NCBI RefSeq assembly: GCF_900302505.1
Contig: NZ_OMOJ01000002.1
Location: 496,001-560,000, forward strand
Direction of reading: 5' to 3'
DNA: 64,000 nucleotides
DNA from: Pseudoprimorskyibacter insulae
Lineage (GTDB): Bacteria; Pseudomonadota; Alphaproteobacteria; Rhodobacterales; Rhodobacteraceae
The notes under the pieces are model-generated. The model saw only the letters and a list, made by a program, of their open reading frames with translations. It was not told where the DNA came from and made no database searches. The position numbers were made by a program, and so were the translations under genes. Positions 37,501 to 46,040 of the stretch are shown one piece after another (position 1 is the first letter of the stretch; every line of letters starts with the position of its first letter).

Positions 37501-39639
37501 GTTGAGTCGGGCCAAATACAGGTTGATGTCGGTGGGTGTTGACCAATCGCCCAGAACCTCCAGCACGTCGGACCCATCGCCGCCGTCCAGATCGCTGCCG
37601 CCCGAGGTGCCGCTGTTGTAAAGCGAGATCGTGTCGTCGCCCTCTTCGCCGAACAACATGTCGACGCCGTCAATCGCATCGACGAGGATCAAATCATTGC
37701 CGGTGCCGCCATAGGCGCGGTCATTGCCTTCGCCGATGATCAGCTTGTCGTTGCCGTCGTGACCGTTCAACGTGTCGCTGTCGTTGCCACCGTTTAGCGT
37801 GTCATCGCCGTCATTGCCGTTCAGCAGGTCTGCGCCGCTATCGCCTGCGATGCTGTCGTTGCCACTGCCGCCATGGATCGTGTCAGCGCCGTCATCGCCG
37901 TGGATGGTGTCATTATGGGAGCCGCCATTGATACTATCGCGGCCCGCGCCGCCGCTGATCTGGTCTGCGCCTTCCTGCCCGCTGATCGAATCCTCGCCCT
38001 CGCCGCCGAACAGGTAGTCTTGTCCGAACCCACCATACAATGTGTCGTCGCCCGCATCGCCGCCCAGCCAATTGCCATTCGAGCCGCTGGCATAGAGCTT
38101 GTCATTGCCGGTGCCGCCTTCCAGCTGATCGTTTGCACCGACGGCATGGATCGTATCGTCGCCCGCCCCGCCAATTAGGGCGTTTCGGGCATCATTGCCG
38201 GTGATGACATCGTTGCCACTGCCGCCGGTGGCGTTTTCGATCACCGTGCCGCTGGCGATATAAAGGTTGCTTTTGCCACCCTGGATCGATGAGGCCGAAA
38301 GCTCGCTCAGATTGATCACCTGATCGGCGCTGAAGCCTGACATATCCAGGGTATCAATCCCGCCGCGATCATAGAGCGTCAGGGCTACGGGCCGTGTCCA
38401 AAGCGTGGTGTCATAGACCGTGCCGGGCAGCGTGGTGTTGAACCCGTATGTGTCATTGCCGGTGCGCGTGGTTGTGTTGACGCCGTATTTTTCCTGAACC
38501 GCTGCGATGTCGGCCAGCATCGGGGTAAGGACGGTATAGGAAAAAACGCCGCCGATCCTTGAGTTCGGGGACAGGTTCAAACTCGTGTTCTCGCTCGGGT
38601 CCATATAGGACATGATCGTGTTGAGTCTGATATCATTGCGGTGATTGTTGTTCACGCCGTATAGCGCGGCACCATCATAAGGGCCGGCGTGCCCAAGGCC
38701 CAATAGATGCCCAAATTCATGCACATAGGTTCCGCTAAGCGTATTGCCCGCACCCCCGACGACTTGGATAATATAGCCTGTTCTGACGTTCATTACGCCG
38801 GATTCGATAATCTCATCCGCTTGGAAATTGGACGGTGCCAATTTTGTTTCGGCCTGCGCATTTGCGCTATCTCCTGTTTCGTGCGTCAAGGTGATGTCGC
38901 CGCTGTTGCTGACTTCGGTCAGGGTCAGGTTGCCCATGACATCGTTCCACAACGCCATAGCGCGTCGTGCATCGTCGACGATTGCGATGACGTTGCCGGT
39001 CGCATCGGAGGTGTTCACCATGGCGCTGGTGTCTACCGTCACGACCGTCTGGTTCCACGACCGTTCTTCGCGCTCTGACTCCTGCCAATATCCGCGCTGC
39101 AAATAGTCCGAAATTTGCGCCGTGGTCCAAACGGGCAGGGCGATGCCATTGCTAAGCGTGATCGAGTAGTCTCGGCTGGTCGCGTCGGTCGTGCGGCCTT
39201 CATCTGTGACGCGCAAATAGAACGTGCCCGGATCGTCGAACGTGACAGTAAAGCTATTGGTGCCGCCTGGAATGGCATTGCCTTTGCTGTCTGTGTTGAA
39301 GGGCGTGCGGGTTGGCCACAAATTTCCGTCTACCAGTCTGGCGGTGCTAATAAGGCCAGGACTGTTGGTGAAGGTCACCGTGATGGTCTGGCCGGCGCTG
39401 GCGGTGAAAGAGATAAAATCGACATCAAAACTGCCATCCAAAGCGCGCTGATTCAGCGTGCCGTTGAACGTGTCGCCAACCGACATGGAATGTGTGGTCG
39501 ACGCTGACCCAAGCGCGTCGCCGTTTTCATTGATCTGGGCGTGGTCACCCAAGCTGGCAGACAGCAGGGCAACCGCCGCGGGGTCGGTTTCAACCGGGCA
39601 AAAGGACGGAACAATCTGATCGCAGCAGACAAAGCACAT
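34543..39639 (-). CDS. Large RTX protein with M10-type metallopeptidase domain
   Basis: About 1,698 residues. Order: a short cysteine-rich leader (MCFVCCDQIVPSFC), a PPC-like beta domain (about 45-155), a serralysin-type zinc protease with HEFGHLLGLGH at residues 307-317 and Met-turn MSYMD, then several blocks of RTX nonapeptides (GGxGxDxLx) from about 465 to 1315, an immunoglobulin-like domain (about 1373-1455), a last RTX block, and a C-terminal region typical of type I secretion. Calcium is expected to fold the repeats outside the cell. The ATG at 39639 has GAGGA 9 nt away; a GTG at 39690 is less likely. No secretion ABC/MFP genes are in the window. Confidence 0.9.
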   Translation of the reverse strand: MCFVCCDQIVPSFCPVETDPAAVALLSASLGDHAQINENGDALGSASTTHSMSVGDTFNGTLNQRALDGSFDVDFISFTASAGQTITVTFTNSPGLISTARLVDGNLWPTRTPFNTDSKGNAIPGGTNSFTVTFDDPGTFYLRVTDEGRTTDATSRDYSITLSNGIALPVWTTAQISDYLQRGYWQESEREERSWNQTVVTVDTSAMVNTSDATGNVIAIVDDARRAMALWNDVMGNLTLTEVSNSGDITLTHETGDSANAQAETKLAPSNFQADEIIESGVMNVRTGYIIQVVGGAGNTLSGTYVHEFGHLLGLGHAGPYDGAALYGVNNNHRNDIRLNTIMSYMDPSENTSLNLSPNSRIGGVFSYTVLTPMLADIAAVQEKYGVNTTTRTGNDTYGFNTTLPGTVYDTTLWTRPVALTLYDRGGIDTLDMSGFSADQVINLSELSASSIQGGKSNLYIASGTVIENATGGSGNDVITGNDARNALIGGAGDDTIHAVGANDQLEGGTGNDKLYASGSNGNWLGGDAGDDTLYGGFGQDYLFGGEGEDSISGQEGADQISGGAGRDSINGGSHNDTIHGDDGADTIHGGSGNDSIAGDSGADLLNGNDGDDTLNGGNDSDTLNGHDGNDKLIIGEGNDRAYGGTGNDLILVDAIDGVDMLFGEEGDDTISLYNSGTSGGSDLDGGDGSDVLEVLGDWSTPTDINLYLARLNSIEAIRFGGTGTGTVSLALHNEGLADVDTLIGRNTPGLVEHLKITLGYTANRLIMSDWTLIDWGNQGEVIEVVGSYSGDLVHGSDGNDSLTMNDGDDSVDSGDGDDFVIGGTGKDFIMTGNGDDVVDGGADNDLVATGSGQDIVNGGDGDDNLAGGDGDDVVAGGAGNDTLNGGKGVDVVSGEDGDDVLTALLSEGTWDGDFFFGGDGVDTLRLTGGVNYGTMDMRGAFVSEIEVLEFTNRAGTNAKFDSEAFSGTGLLLDFAFANGVQIRGAFGNAIDTLTIYMNRNAVDLSALTFDNWEDGTDKVVVIGNASRETITGTSMADRIDGLGGNDKIDGGDGNDSLLGGDGADTLIGGAGRDTLLGGAGDDRIMRGTGALTTKAIDGGDGTDMLDLSDLTFTNLTVDLDAQTLTTGPNSFGFSLIEKFFSIEAVEGTANDDSLMAAVNGSRLSGGDGNDTLIGRDGNDTIYGGLGNDMILGVDGVDQLFGGGGDDTLSIGGGGIGEAINGGGGIDLATFSQSFSAHKINLSSQSMHRVGAVGGVPITFEIGTIEQVENVTGSLGNDTITGDEQSNVLNGALGDDILNGKAGNDTLIGGLGSDTAQFDSALNDVLIFMRSGQLAVNFGGHTNIVEDDIEFLQFSDQTLAYSDALGMGNTIAPKILGTAKAGEVLTINVDSIEAAGGKGPFGYQWMRDGSPVIGSTTPSYQLGQDDLGHTISVTVGFSNAAGQPQTASSQPTDPVVTDALTLIGTAAADTLTGSAGHDSIDGLAGDDLLNGGLGNDTIIGGNGKDTIIGGGGNDSITGGADGFDLRDVIYGGDGDDTIDGGYGNDELRGDDGNDNLAGGFGADTVLGGKGDDVLTGAAFGDVLFGGDGSDFINGGFGYDRVNGGGGADKFYHLGNAGHGSDWIQDFNGAEDILMYGGKASGKDFLVQKAFTPFAGSPDVPELFITHIPTGNLLWALVDGAVNEQLIVTSGAEKFDLMM

Positions 39640-39761
39640 TGGAAAATTTCCTCGTAGAATGGCCTTAGAGGAAAAAATCTTAGCAATCACGTCAAGTAAG
39701 GAATGCCGGAAAATATGGTGAAATCAACGACCCGGCCCCAGTATCGCCAAGTTTGGCCCGG

Positions 39762-40721
39762 CTATTCGTAGGTCGGGTGGGCTAGGTATTTCTGTGCGCC
39801 GTTCTTGCCGATATTTCGGTTGCGCCAGACCCGGAAGAACAGGCCTTTGCCCGCGCTGTCGGCCCAAGTTTTTCCCCGGCTTTGCCAGTCAAAGGGCGAT
39901 GGCGTGCCCAGCCCCGCCAACCGGCGCAGCATATGGGCGGCCAGAACGCAAAACCCCGAACGGCGCCCGGTTTGCGTGTCGACCATGAACAGACGTTCCG
40001 AAAATGCCAGCGAATAAAGATCGGTCAGCATGTCCAGATTGGCGGCCTCGATCCCTTCGGTGCGCCCCAGATGCAAGGGCGAGCCGTCGGTTGATCGGGC
40101 CGACCCGGACAGATGGACCTTACAGTGATCGGAATAAGCGGCGCTGAAATACTGGGCGACCGCCTCATCGTCCGAACAGAGCAAAACAGTCTTGCCCTTC
40201 AGATAGGGGCGCAGACGGGCCAAAGCCGTTTGATAATCGGTGGCCATATCGGTGTTGCGGATGTGAACCGACAGGTAGCCGCGTTCGTTGATCGGCAAAT
40301 GGGTCAAGATATGGTCCTGCACCGCGGGCTTGGGATGCATATGCGCCAGTGCTTTGATCCCGTCATCGCCCCCGCCATAGGCAAAATGCGTGATAATGGT
40401 CGCTTCACCCGGTGCGTCGATCTGATCTTTGATCTGGTGTGTGGCGTCCAAGGGCAGGGCCAAGATTTCGCGCCCGGTCACATATAGAACGCCGTCACGC
40501 AGGTCGGCCTCGATCCCGTGTTGCGCGGGATGCGCAGTTTCGCAGGCAAAGGATGTGTCGAAATAATCGAACAGATTGGCCGACAATCCTGAATACCGGG
40601 TGTCTAGCAGCAGCGTTCGCCCGGTCTTGCGCGCGCATTCCGCAGCGCGCCAAATCTGGCAAAGCGTGTCATTGAACCCACCTTGGGGCAGGCAAAGAAC
40701 GTATTTTGTCTCAGGTCTCAT
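39762..40721 (-). CDS. Putative glycosyltransferase (fucosyltransferase-like motif)
   Basis: 319 residues, no signal peptide. The start region KYVLCLPQGGFNDTLCQIW and the motif YLSVHIRNTDMATDY recall the HIRxxD motif that binds the donor phosphate in GT-B fucosyltransferases such as NodZ and the GT11 family. The C-terminal part has FSERLFMVDTQTGRRSGFC, possibly a second donor-binding segment. The frame is open upstream through the tRNA-Lys gene, so I use the ATG at 40721, which has a weak ribosome-binding site. Family placement is tentative; a surface polysaccharide role is a guess. Confidence 0.5.
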   Translation of the reverse strand: MRPETKYVLCLPQGGFNDTLCQIWRAAECARKTGRTLLLDTRYSGLSANLFDYFDTSFACETAHPAQHGIEADLRDGVLYVTGREILALPLDATHQIKDQIDAPGEATIITHFAYGGGDDGIKALAHMHPKPAVQDHILTHLPINERGYLSVHIRNTDMATDYQTALARLRPYLKGKTVLLCSDDEAVAQYFSAAYSDHCKVHLSGSARSTDGSPLHLGRTEGIEAANLDMLTDLYSLAFSERLFMVDTQTGRRSGFCVLAAHMLRRLAGLGTPSPFDWQSRGKTWADSAGKGLFFRVWRNRNIGKNGAQKYLAHPTYE

Positions 40722-40896
40722 GGGGTTGGCCGCAAAGGTCCGAATGGCAAAGCATATAATCTGGGTCTGGTATACCCAGCACCCGCCGCCGCCACTAGAA
40801 GGAATCGCGTGTGTTGATGCGGGCGCGCGGACGCACCGACTGCAATTGCCGATCATTCGATCGGCATTTCGGATCACTTTCGCGATTTGGATGCAG

Positions 40897-40972
40897 TGGT
40901 GAGCCGTGCAGGATTCGAACCTGCGACCCACTGATTAAAAGTCAGTTGCTCTACCAACTGAGCTAACGGCCC
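40897..40972 (-). tRNA. tRNA-Lys (anticodon TTT)
   Basis: 76 nt on the minus strand. The acceptor stem GGGCCGT pairs with ACGGCTC, with encoded ACCA at the 3' end. The D-arm AGCTCAGTTGGTAGAGC, the anticodon arm ACTGACTTTTAATCAGT with anticodon TTT, and the T-arm GCAGGTTCGAATCCTGC are all regular. Confidence 0.97.
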
Positions 40973-41292
40973 ACTGTGTGTGCGGGCTTCTAGTGGTGTG
41001 GGGCGGGGGGGTCAAGCCAATAATGTCACAAAAATCGTAAAATATCTAAAAATGCGAAAAATCAGTGTGTTACTTGGGAAAATCGGCTGCGCGGCTGGAA
41101 CAGGCCTGTTTGGTCCGGGCGTGCCCGGCGGCCAAGACGCGATGGATCGGGGGCAGAGAATCTGAATTGCGAGGTTTCGGCCACCCGCCGCCGAACCGCG
41201 CACTCCGGCCACTGTCGGCCTGGGCAGGCCACCCAGACGGGCAGGGTAGGCTGGCTCTGGAAAAGGGGGGCGAAGGGGCGTATATCGGCGCG
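40973..41292. other. 320-bp gap between tRNA-Lys and dapF
   Basis: No convincing gene. Frames open on both strands here read as arginine- and proline-rich text typical of GC-rich shadows. It must hold the promoters for tRNA-Lys (minus) and dapF (plus); AT-rich sequence at 41020-41075 (AAAATCGTAAAATATCTAAAAATG) is the likeliest promoter area. I looked for 4.5S RNA and other common RNAs and saw none. Confidence 0.5.
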
Positions 41293-42114
41293 ATGGAAAA
41301 CCGCATTCCCTTCATGAAGATGCACGGCCTCGGCAATGATTTTGTCGTGGTTGATGCGCGTGCCCAAGCTGTTCCTTTGTCGCCTGCGTTGATCGTGGCG
41401 ATTGCCGACCGGCATATGGGCGTTGGCTATGACCAGCTTGCCGTGATCGAACGCGGCAAGGGCGATGCGCATTTGGAGTTCTATAATGCGGATGGGTCGA
41501 CCTCGGCGGCCTGCGGGAATGCGACGCGCTGCATCGCGCGGCATCTGATGGATGAAACCGGCCTGACCGAACTGCACCTGACAACGGATCGCGGCGACCT
41601 GTTCGCGCGGGATGCGGGGGATGGGCTGACCTCGGTTAATATGGGCCAACCGCAGCTGCGCTGGGATGAGATTCCGCTGGCGCATGAGATGGACACGCTG
41701 GAACTGCCGATGGACGGTGCACCCACCGCGACCGGTATGGGCAATCCGCATTGCACCTTCTTTGTCGATGACGCCGATGCGGTTGATCTGGAAGGGCGCG
41801 GGGCAGCGGTTGAGCATCATCCGCTATATCCGCAGCGCACCAATGTGCAGTTCGCATCGGTCATCGGGCCGGACCATCTGCGCATGCGTGTGTGGGAACG
41901 GGGTGTGGGTGTGACCATGGCGTCTGGTTCGTCGTCTTGTGCGACGGCGGTGGCGGCGGCGCGGCGCGGGCTGACCGGGCGAAAGGTGCGCATTGATCTG
42001 GACGGCGGCACGCTGCATATCGACTGGCGCGACGATGGCGTCTGGATGACCGGGCCGACAATGCATGTCTTTACTGCCGAACTGACCCGCGCATTCATCG
42101 AGGCGGCGCAATGA
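41293..42114 (+). CDS. dapF: Diaminopimelate epimerase
   Basis: 273 residues. PLP-independent epimerase that converts LL- to meso-diaminopimelate for lysine and peptidoglycan synthesis. The first catalytic cysteine is Cys74 in AACGNATRC; the second is in [14 protein letters not shown]. The N-terminal [16 protein letters not shown] is characteristic. The ATG at 41293 gives seven residues before MKMHGLGN. It is coupled by an ATGA overlap to mtaB. Confidence 0.96.
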   Translation: MENRIPFMKMHGLGNDFVVVDARAQAVPLSPALIVAIADRHMGVGYDQLAVIERGKGDAHLEFYNADGSTSAACGNATRCIARHLMDETGLTELHLTTDRGDLFARDAGDGLTSVNMGQPQLRWDEIPLAHEMDTLELPMDGAPTATGMGNPHCTFFVDDADAVDLEGRGAAVEHHPLYPQRTNVQFASVIGPDHLRMRVWERGVGVTMASGSSSCATAVAAARRGLTGRKVRIDLDGGTLHIDWRDDGVWMTGPTMHVFTAELTRAFIEAAQ

Positions 42115-43370
42115 CCACGCCGCCCAAGTTTACCACGCTTGGTTGCCGCCTGAACGCCTATGAGACCGAGGCGATGAAGGATCTGGCCCAGCGGGCCGGT
42201 GTCGATAACGCGGTGATCGTGAACACCTGCGCTGTGACTGCCGAAGCAGTGCGCAAGGCGCGTCAGGAAATCCGCAAGCTGCGCCGCGAAAACCCGGATG
42301 CGAAGCTGATCGTGACGGGCTGCGCCGCACAGATCGAACCCGAACGCTTTGCCGCGATGGACGAGGTGGATATCGTCATCGGCAATACCGAAAAGATGAA
42401 GCCGGAAACCTGGGCCTCGATGGGGCCGAATTTCATTGGCCAGACTGAGGCGGTGCAGGTGGATGACATCATGTCTGTCACCGAAACGGCGGGCCATTTG
42501 ATTGATGGGTTCGGCACGCGCAGCCGCGCCTATGTGCAGGTGCAAAACGGCTGCGACCATCGCTGTACCTTCTGCATTATCCCCTATGGCAGGGGCAATT
42601 CGCGGTCCGTTCCGGCGGGTGTGGTCGTGGACCAGATCAAGCGCTTGGTGGACAAGGGCTATAACGAGGTCGTTCTGACCGGCGTTGATCTGACGTCTTG
42701 GGGGGCGGACCTGCCCGCAGCGCCCAAGCTGGGCGATCTGGTGATGCGTATTCTCAAACTGGTGCCGGATCTGCCGCGCCTGCGTATTTCGTCCATCGAC
42801 TCGATTGAGGTGGATGAAAACCTAATGCAGGCCATCGCGACCGAACCGCGATTGATGCCGCATTTGCACCTGAGCCTTCAGCACGGCGACGATCTGATCC
42901 TGAAGCGGATGAAGCGCCGCCATCTGCGGGACGACGCCATTCGGTTCGCCGAAGAGGCACGGAAACTGCGCCCTGATATGACCTTTGGCGCCGATATCAT
43001 CGCCGGGTTCCCGACCGAGACTGAGGAGCATTTCCTCAACTCGATGAAGCTGGTGGAAGAGTGTGATCTGACATGGCTGCACGTCTTCCCGTACTCCAAG
43101 CGTGAAGGCACGCCTGCGGCCAAGATCCCGAACCAAGTCAATGGCTCGGTCATCAAGGAACGCGCCGCGCGGCTGCGGGCCGTGGGGGATGCGCAGGTGC
43201 TGCGCCATCTGGCGGCGCAGGTTGGCAAGACCCATCACATCTTGATGGAGAACCCGACGATGGGCCGGACCGAACAGTTTACCGAAGTGCTGTTCGACGC
43301 TCCCCAAACCGAAGGGGCGATTGTCGCCGCCACCATTTCAGGCGTTCGGGGCACGCAACTGGTCGTTTAG
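42111..43370 (+). CDS. mtaB: tRNA t6A37 methylthiotransferase MtaB
   Basis: 419-residue radical-SAM enzyme that adds a methylthio group to t6A37 of tRNA. The UPF0004 N-domain has cysteines in TLGCRLN, VNTCAVT and VTGCAAQ for the second cluster. The radical-SAM cluster motif is Cys148-x3-Cys152-x2-Cys155 in [17 protein letters not shown]. The TLGCRLN opening and the short C-terminal TRAM-like region favour MtaB over MiaB. The start overlaps dapF (ATGA). The 3' end overlaps the convergent eamA gene by 4 nt. Confidence 0.93.
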   Translation: MTTPPKFTTLGCRLNAYETEAMKDLAQRAGVDNAVIVNTCAVTAEAVRKARQEIRKLRRENPDAKLIVTGCAAQIEPERFAAMDEVDIVIGNTEKMKPETWASMGPNFIGQTEAVQVDDIMSVTETAGHLIDGFGTRSRAYVQVQNGCDHRCTFCIIPYGRGNSRSVPAGVVVDQIKRLVDKGYNEVVLTGVDLTSWGADLPAAPKLGDLVMRILKLVPDLPRLRISSIDSIEVDENLMQAIATEPRLMPHLHLSLQHGDDLILKRMKRRHLRDDAIRFAEEARKLRPDMTFGADIIAGFPTETEEHFLNSMKLVEECDLTWLHVFPYSKREGTPAAKIPNQVNGSVIKERAARLRAVGDAQVLRHLAAQVGKTHHILMENPTMGRTEQFTEVLFDAPQTEGAIVAATISGVRGTQLVV

Positions 43371-44272
43371 TGCCACGGTTGGCGCGGGGCAGGCGGTGCG
43401 GCGGTCGGCTTTTGCGCCTTGGGCGTGGTGATCGATACGATTCCCGCGCCAACGATCAAAGCCATGCCGACCAAGCTCATCCAATCGGGCAATAGGCCGA
43501 ACAGGATCACGTCAAAGCCCAAGGCCCAGATCATGCCGGTGTAGTCAAATGGCGCCAGTTGCGACACGGGCACCCGCGCGGCGGCTTCGGTCGCCAGAAT
43601 TTGGCCAACCCCGCCCAGAAGGCCCGCAAAGATCAAGATGCCAAGCGTGCTGTTCGTTAGTGGCACCCAGCCCAGATAGATGCTGGCCGCGCCGAATATG
43701 GTGCAGGTGACCGAGAAATAGAGCGAGATCGTCGCCGCGCTTTCGGTGCGGGTCAGATCGCGGATTTGCACCCGGACAAAGCCCATGGTTGCCGCAAAGC
43801 CAAGCCCGGCGGCAATGCCGATCAACTGCTTTGGATCGCCGCTTGGGTGGACCAAGGTGCCTGCAAGCATCGCAAGCACACCGCCAAACCCGATCAGCGC
43901 GGCCATCGCAATACGCCGGGTGATCTGTTCTTTCAGCATGACGCCCGCAACGGGCAGCGAAATCAGCGGCCCCAGAAACGCCAACGCGGTGGCATTGGCC
44001 ACGGGCAGATAGGCCAGCGACAGAAAGGACATGGTCATCGAGGCACAGCCAAACAGGCCCCGCACCAGATGCCCCCAAGGGCGCGATGTGCGCAAAGCGG
44101 CAGGGAACTTGCCTTGGATCAGCATGTAGATCAGCACGGGGATCAACGCGACGGCAGAGCGCCAAAAGATGATCTGCCCGGTCGGCACCGTCGCCGAAAG
44201 CTGATGCACTGTCGCCGACATGGATGCGAAACAGCCGACTGAGGCCAAGCGCAGCATGACGCCGTTCAGCAT
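43367..44272 (-). CDS. EamA/DMT-family transporter
   Basis: 301 residues with about ten membrane segments. The first EamA unit includes FWRSAVALIPVLIYML and ANATALAFLGPLISLPVAGVML; the second includes ARVPVSQLAPFDYTGMIWA. Resembles the S-adenosylmethionine/RhaT-like exporter group, substrate unknown. The ATG at 44272 has AAGGA 9 nt before it; the frame is open to 44329 without better starts. It is divergent from pcs. Confidence 0.87.
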   Translation of the reverse strand: MLNGVMLRLASVGCFASMSATVHQLSATVPTGQIIFWRSAVALIPVLIYMLIQGKFPAALRTSRPWGHLVRGLFGCASMTMSFLSLAYLPVANATALAFLGPLISLPVAGVMLKEQITRRIAMAALIGFGGVLAMLAGTLVHPSGDPKQLIGIAAGLGFAATMGFVRVQIRDLTRTESAATISLYFSVTCTIFGAASIYLGWVPLTNSTLGILIFAGLLGGVGQILATEAAARVPVSQLAPFDYTGMIWALGFDVILFGLLPDWMSLVGMALIVGAGIVSITTPKAQKPTAAPPAPRQPWH

Positions 44273-44425
44273 GTTGAATATCCTTCTGAAAGTCCCGTGC
44301 ACCTTGCGCGGGTTTGCGCAAACAGGCAAGCGCGTTGACCTATCTTGTCATTGCCCTTGTCCCAAGATGCGGCGCGTCTTAATCGACAGATTGCCCTGTG
44401 TGGCTGTTTCGTGCATGAGTGAGCC

Positions 44426-45118
44426 ATGACTATCAAACACCGCGCGTTATTCGTTCATCTGCTGACCGGAACAGGGGCCGTATTTGCCATGCTGGCGCTT
44501 TTGGCGGCGGTGCAGGGCAATTGGTCGATCATGACCCTTTGGCTGGTTGTGGCCTTTGCCGTGGACGGGGTCGATGGGCCGCTTGCGCGCAAATATGATG
44601 TCAAAACCAATGCGCCGCGATTTGACGGGGCGCTTCTGGATCTGATCATCGACTATCTGACCTATGTGTTCATTCCCGCCTATGCGCTATTCGCGTCGCA
44701 TCTGTTGCCGGGCTGGACGGGGTGGTTTGCGATCCTGATCATCACCTATGCGTCGGGGCTGTATTTTGCCGACACGCGGATGAAGACCGCCGACAATTCC
44801 TTTCACGGGTTTCCGGGCTGTTGGAATATGGTGGTGTTCGTCTTTCTGGCCGCGCCGCCGCCGGTTTGGATGATCCTTGTGATCGTCGTTGTGCTGTCGG
44901 TGGCGATGTTCTTGCCGCTGAAATTCATCCACCCCGTACGCACCGCGCGTTGGCGCAAAGTGTCTTTGCCGATGGCATTTATCTGGACCGGCCTTGCAGG
45001 GGTTGCCGCCTGGCACAACTTTGTTCTTCCCGGATGGGTCGAGGCATTGTTTTACTTGGTATCGCTCTATTTGCTGTTCGCTGGCATTGCCCAGCAGGTT
45101 ATCGCGCCGCGCAAATAA
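44426..45118 (+). CDS. pcs: Phosphatidylcholine synthase
   Basis: 230-residue inner-membrane CDP-alcohol phosphotransferase that condenses CDP-diacylglycerol with choline to give phosphatidylcholine. The Pcs-type motif DG-x2-AR-x12-G-x3-D-x3-D is complete (Asp50-Gly51, Ala54-Arg55, Gly68, Asp72, Asp76); the 12-residue spacing distinguishes Pcs from other family members. FHGFPGCWNMVVF is another Pcs hallmark. About eight membrane segments. An EamA transporter follows after 22 nt and might be co-expressed. Confidence 0.93.
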   Translation: MTIKHRALFVHLLTGTGAVFAMLALLAAVQGNWSIMTLWLVVAFAVDGVDGPLARKYDVKTNAPRFDGALLDLIIDYLTYVFIPAYALFASHLLPGWTGWFAILIITYASGLYFADTRMKTADNSFHGFPGCWNMVVFVFLAAPPPVWMILVIVVVLSVAMFLPLKFIHPVRTARWRKVSLPMAFIWTGLAGVAAWHNFVLPGWVEALFYLVSLYLLFAGIAQQVIAPRK

Positions 45119-45140
45119 GCGCTGGCGCCTAGGGGGTTAG

Positions 45141-46040
45141 ATGCGTTCGCATGTTATGCCGAACCCGCCACGGGCTGCGGGGCTGACGTTATTGGCTTCG
45201 GCCTTTGTGGCCGGGACAACGCTGTTGGCGAAGTCGCTGGGCACCGATGCGCTGGGCGATCCGCTGCACCCCCTTCAGATCAGCAACGGGCGGTTCATTT
45301 TTGCCTTTATCGCCATTTCATCCGTGGTTCTGGCCCGGCGCGTGCGGTTTGAAAACCCAGACCTGAAAACCCATGTCAAACGGTCTGCCTTTGGCTGGCT
45401 GGGGGTGTCGCTGATGTTTGCGGCGGCGGCGTTTATCCCGCTGTCCGACGCGACAGCGATCAGCTTTCTGAACCCGGTCTTTGCGATGATGCTGGCCATT
45501 CCGCTGCTGGGTGAAAAGGTCGGCCCCATTCGTTGGAGCGCGGCCATCATCGCCCTGATCGGCGCGGTGATCTTGCTTCGCCCTTCGCCCGATAGCTTTC
45601 AGCCCGCCGCGCTATTGGCGTTGGCGGCGGCGCTTGCGCTTGGGACTGAGGTGATTTTCATCAAGCGCCTGTCGGGGCGCGAGGCACCGCTGCAGATCTT
45701 GTGGTTCAACAACCTGTTCGGTCTGGGCATCAGCACGCTGGCCATGTTGGCCTTTTGGCAGCCCCCCACCGGGGCGCAGTGGCTGGCCTTGGCGGCCTTG
45801 GGCGGGCTGATGGCCTTGGCGCAGACCTGTTTCATCAACGCGATTTCCCGCGCCGATGCGTCTTTCGTGTCGCCATTTTGGTATGCGACCCTGATCTTCG
45901 CCGCCTTCTATGACTTCAACGTCTATGGCGTCGTGCCGGATTGGGTGTCTGTCGTTGGGGCGCTGGTGATCCTGTCAGGCGCCGCGCTTTTGGCATGGCG
46001 CGAGGCACGGCTTAAGCCTTCAGGCGATACCCCTGTTTGA
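45141..46040 (+). CDS. EamA/DMT-family transporter
   Basis: 299 residues, ten membrane segments in two EamA repeats (LTLLASAFVAGTTLLAKSLG near the start; SRADASFVSPFWYATLIFAA in the second half). A GGGGG run lies 4 nt before the ATG at 45141; an in-frame ATG at 45156 is an alternative. It lies 22 nt after pcs and is convergent with the ABC-2 permease, overlapping it by 29 nt. Substrate unknown; it is the third DMT transporter in this window. Confidence 0.87.
   Translation: MRSHVMPNPPRAAGLTLLASAFVAGTTLLAKSLGTDALGDPLHPLQISNGRFIFAFIAISSVVLARRVRFENPDLKTHVKRSAFGWLGVSLMFAAAAFIPLSDATAISFLNPVFAMMLAIPLLGEKVGPIRWSAAIIALIGAVILLRPSPDSFQPAALLALAAALALGTEVIFIKRLSGREAPLQILWFNNLFGLGISTLAMLAFWQPPTGAQWLALAALGGLMALAQTCFINAISRADASFVSPFWYATLIFAAFYDFNVYGVVPDWVSVVGALVILSGAALLAWREARLKPSGDTPV

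Noticed and set aside
34786-39507. Many long plus-strand open frames inside the RTX gene
   Set aside because: They are shadows of the GC-rich nonapeptide repeats; their products are repetitive Val/Ala/Pro/Ser text, and the minus-strand frame has clear domains and a catalytic motif.
40722-40931. Extension of the putative glycosyltransferase through tRNA-Lys
   Set aside because: The extension would translate part of the tRNA gene; the product there (MGRRFESCTAHH) is a well-known tRNA-derived artefact type.
41065-41292. Upstream extension of dapF
   Set aside because: The extra residues are low-complexity and start in promoter-like AT-rich DNA; DapF proteins begin near the MKMHGLGND segment.
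40973-41292. Possible 4.5S RNA or other housekeeping RNA in the tRNA-Lys/dapF gap
   Set aside because: The conserved SRP tetraloop core (GGAAGCAGC-type) and other standard RNA cores are not present.
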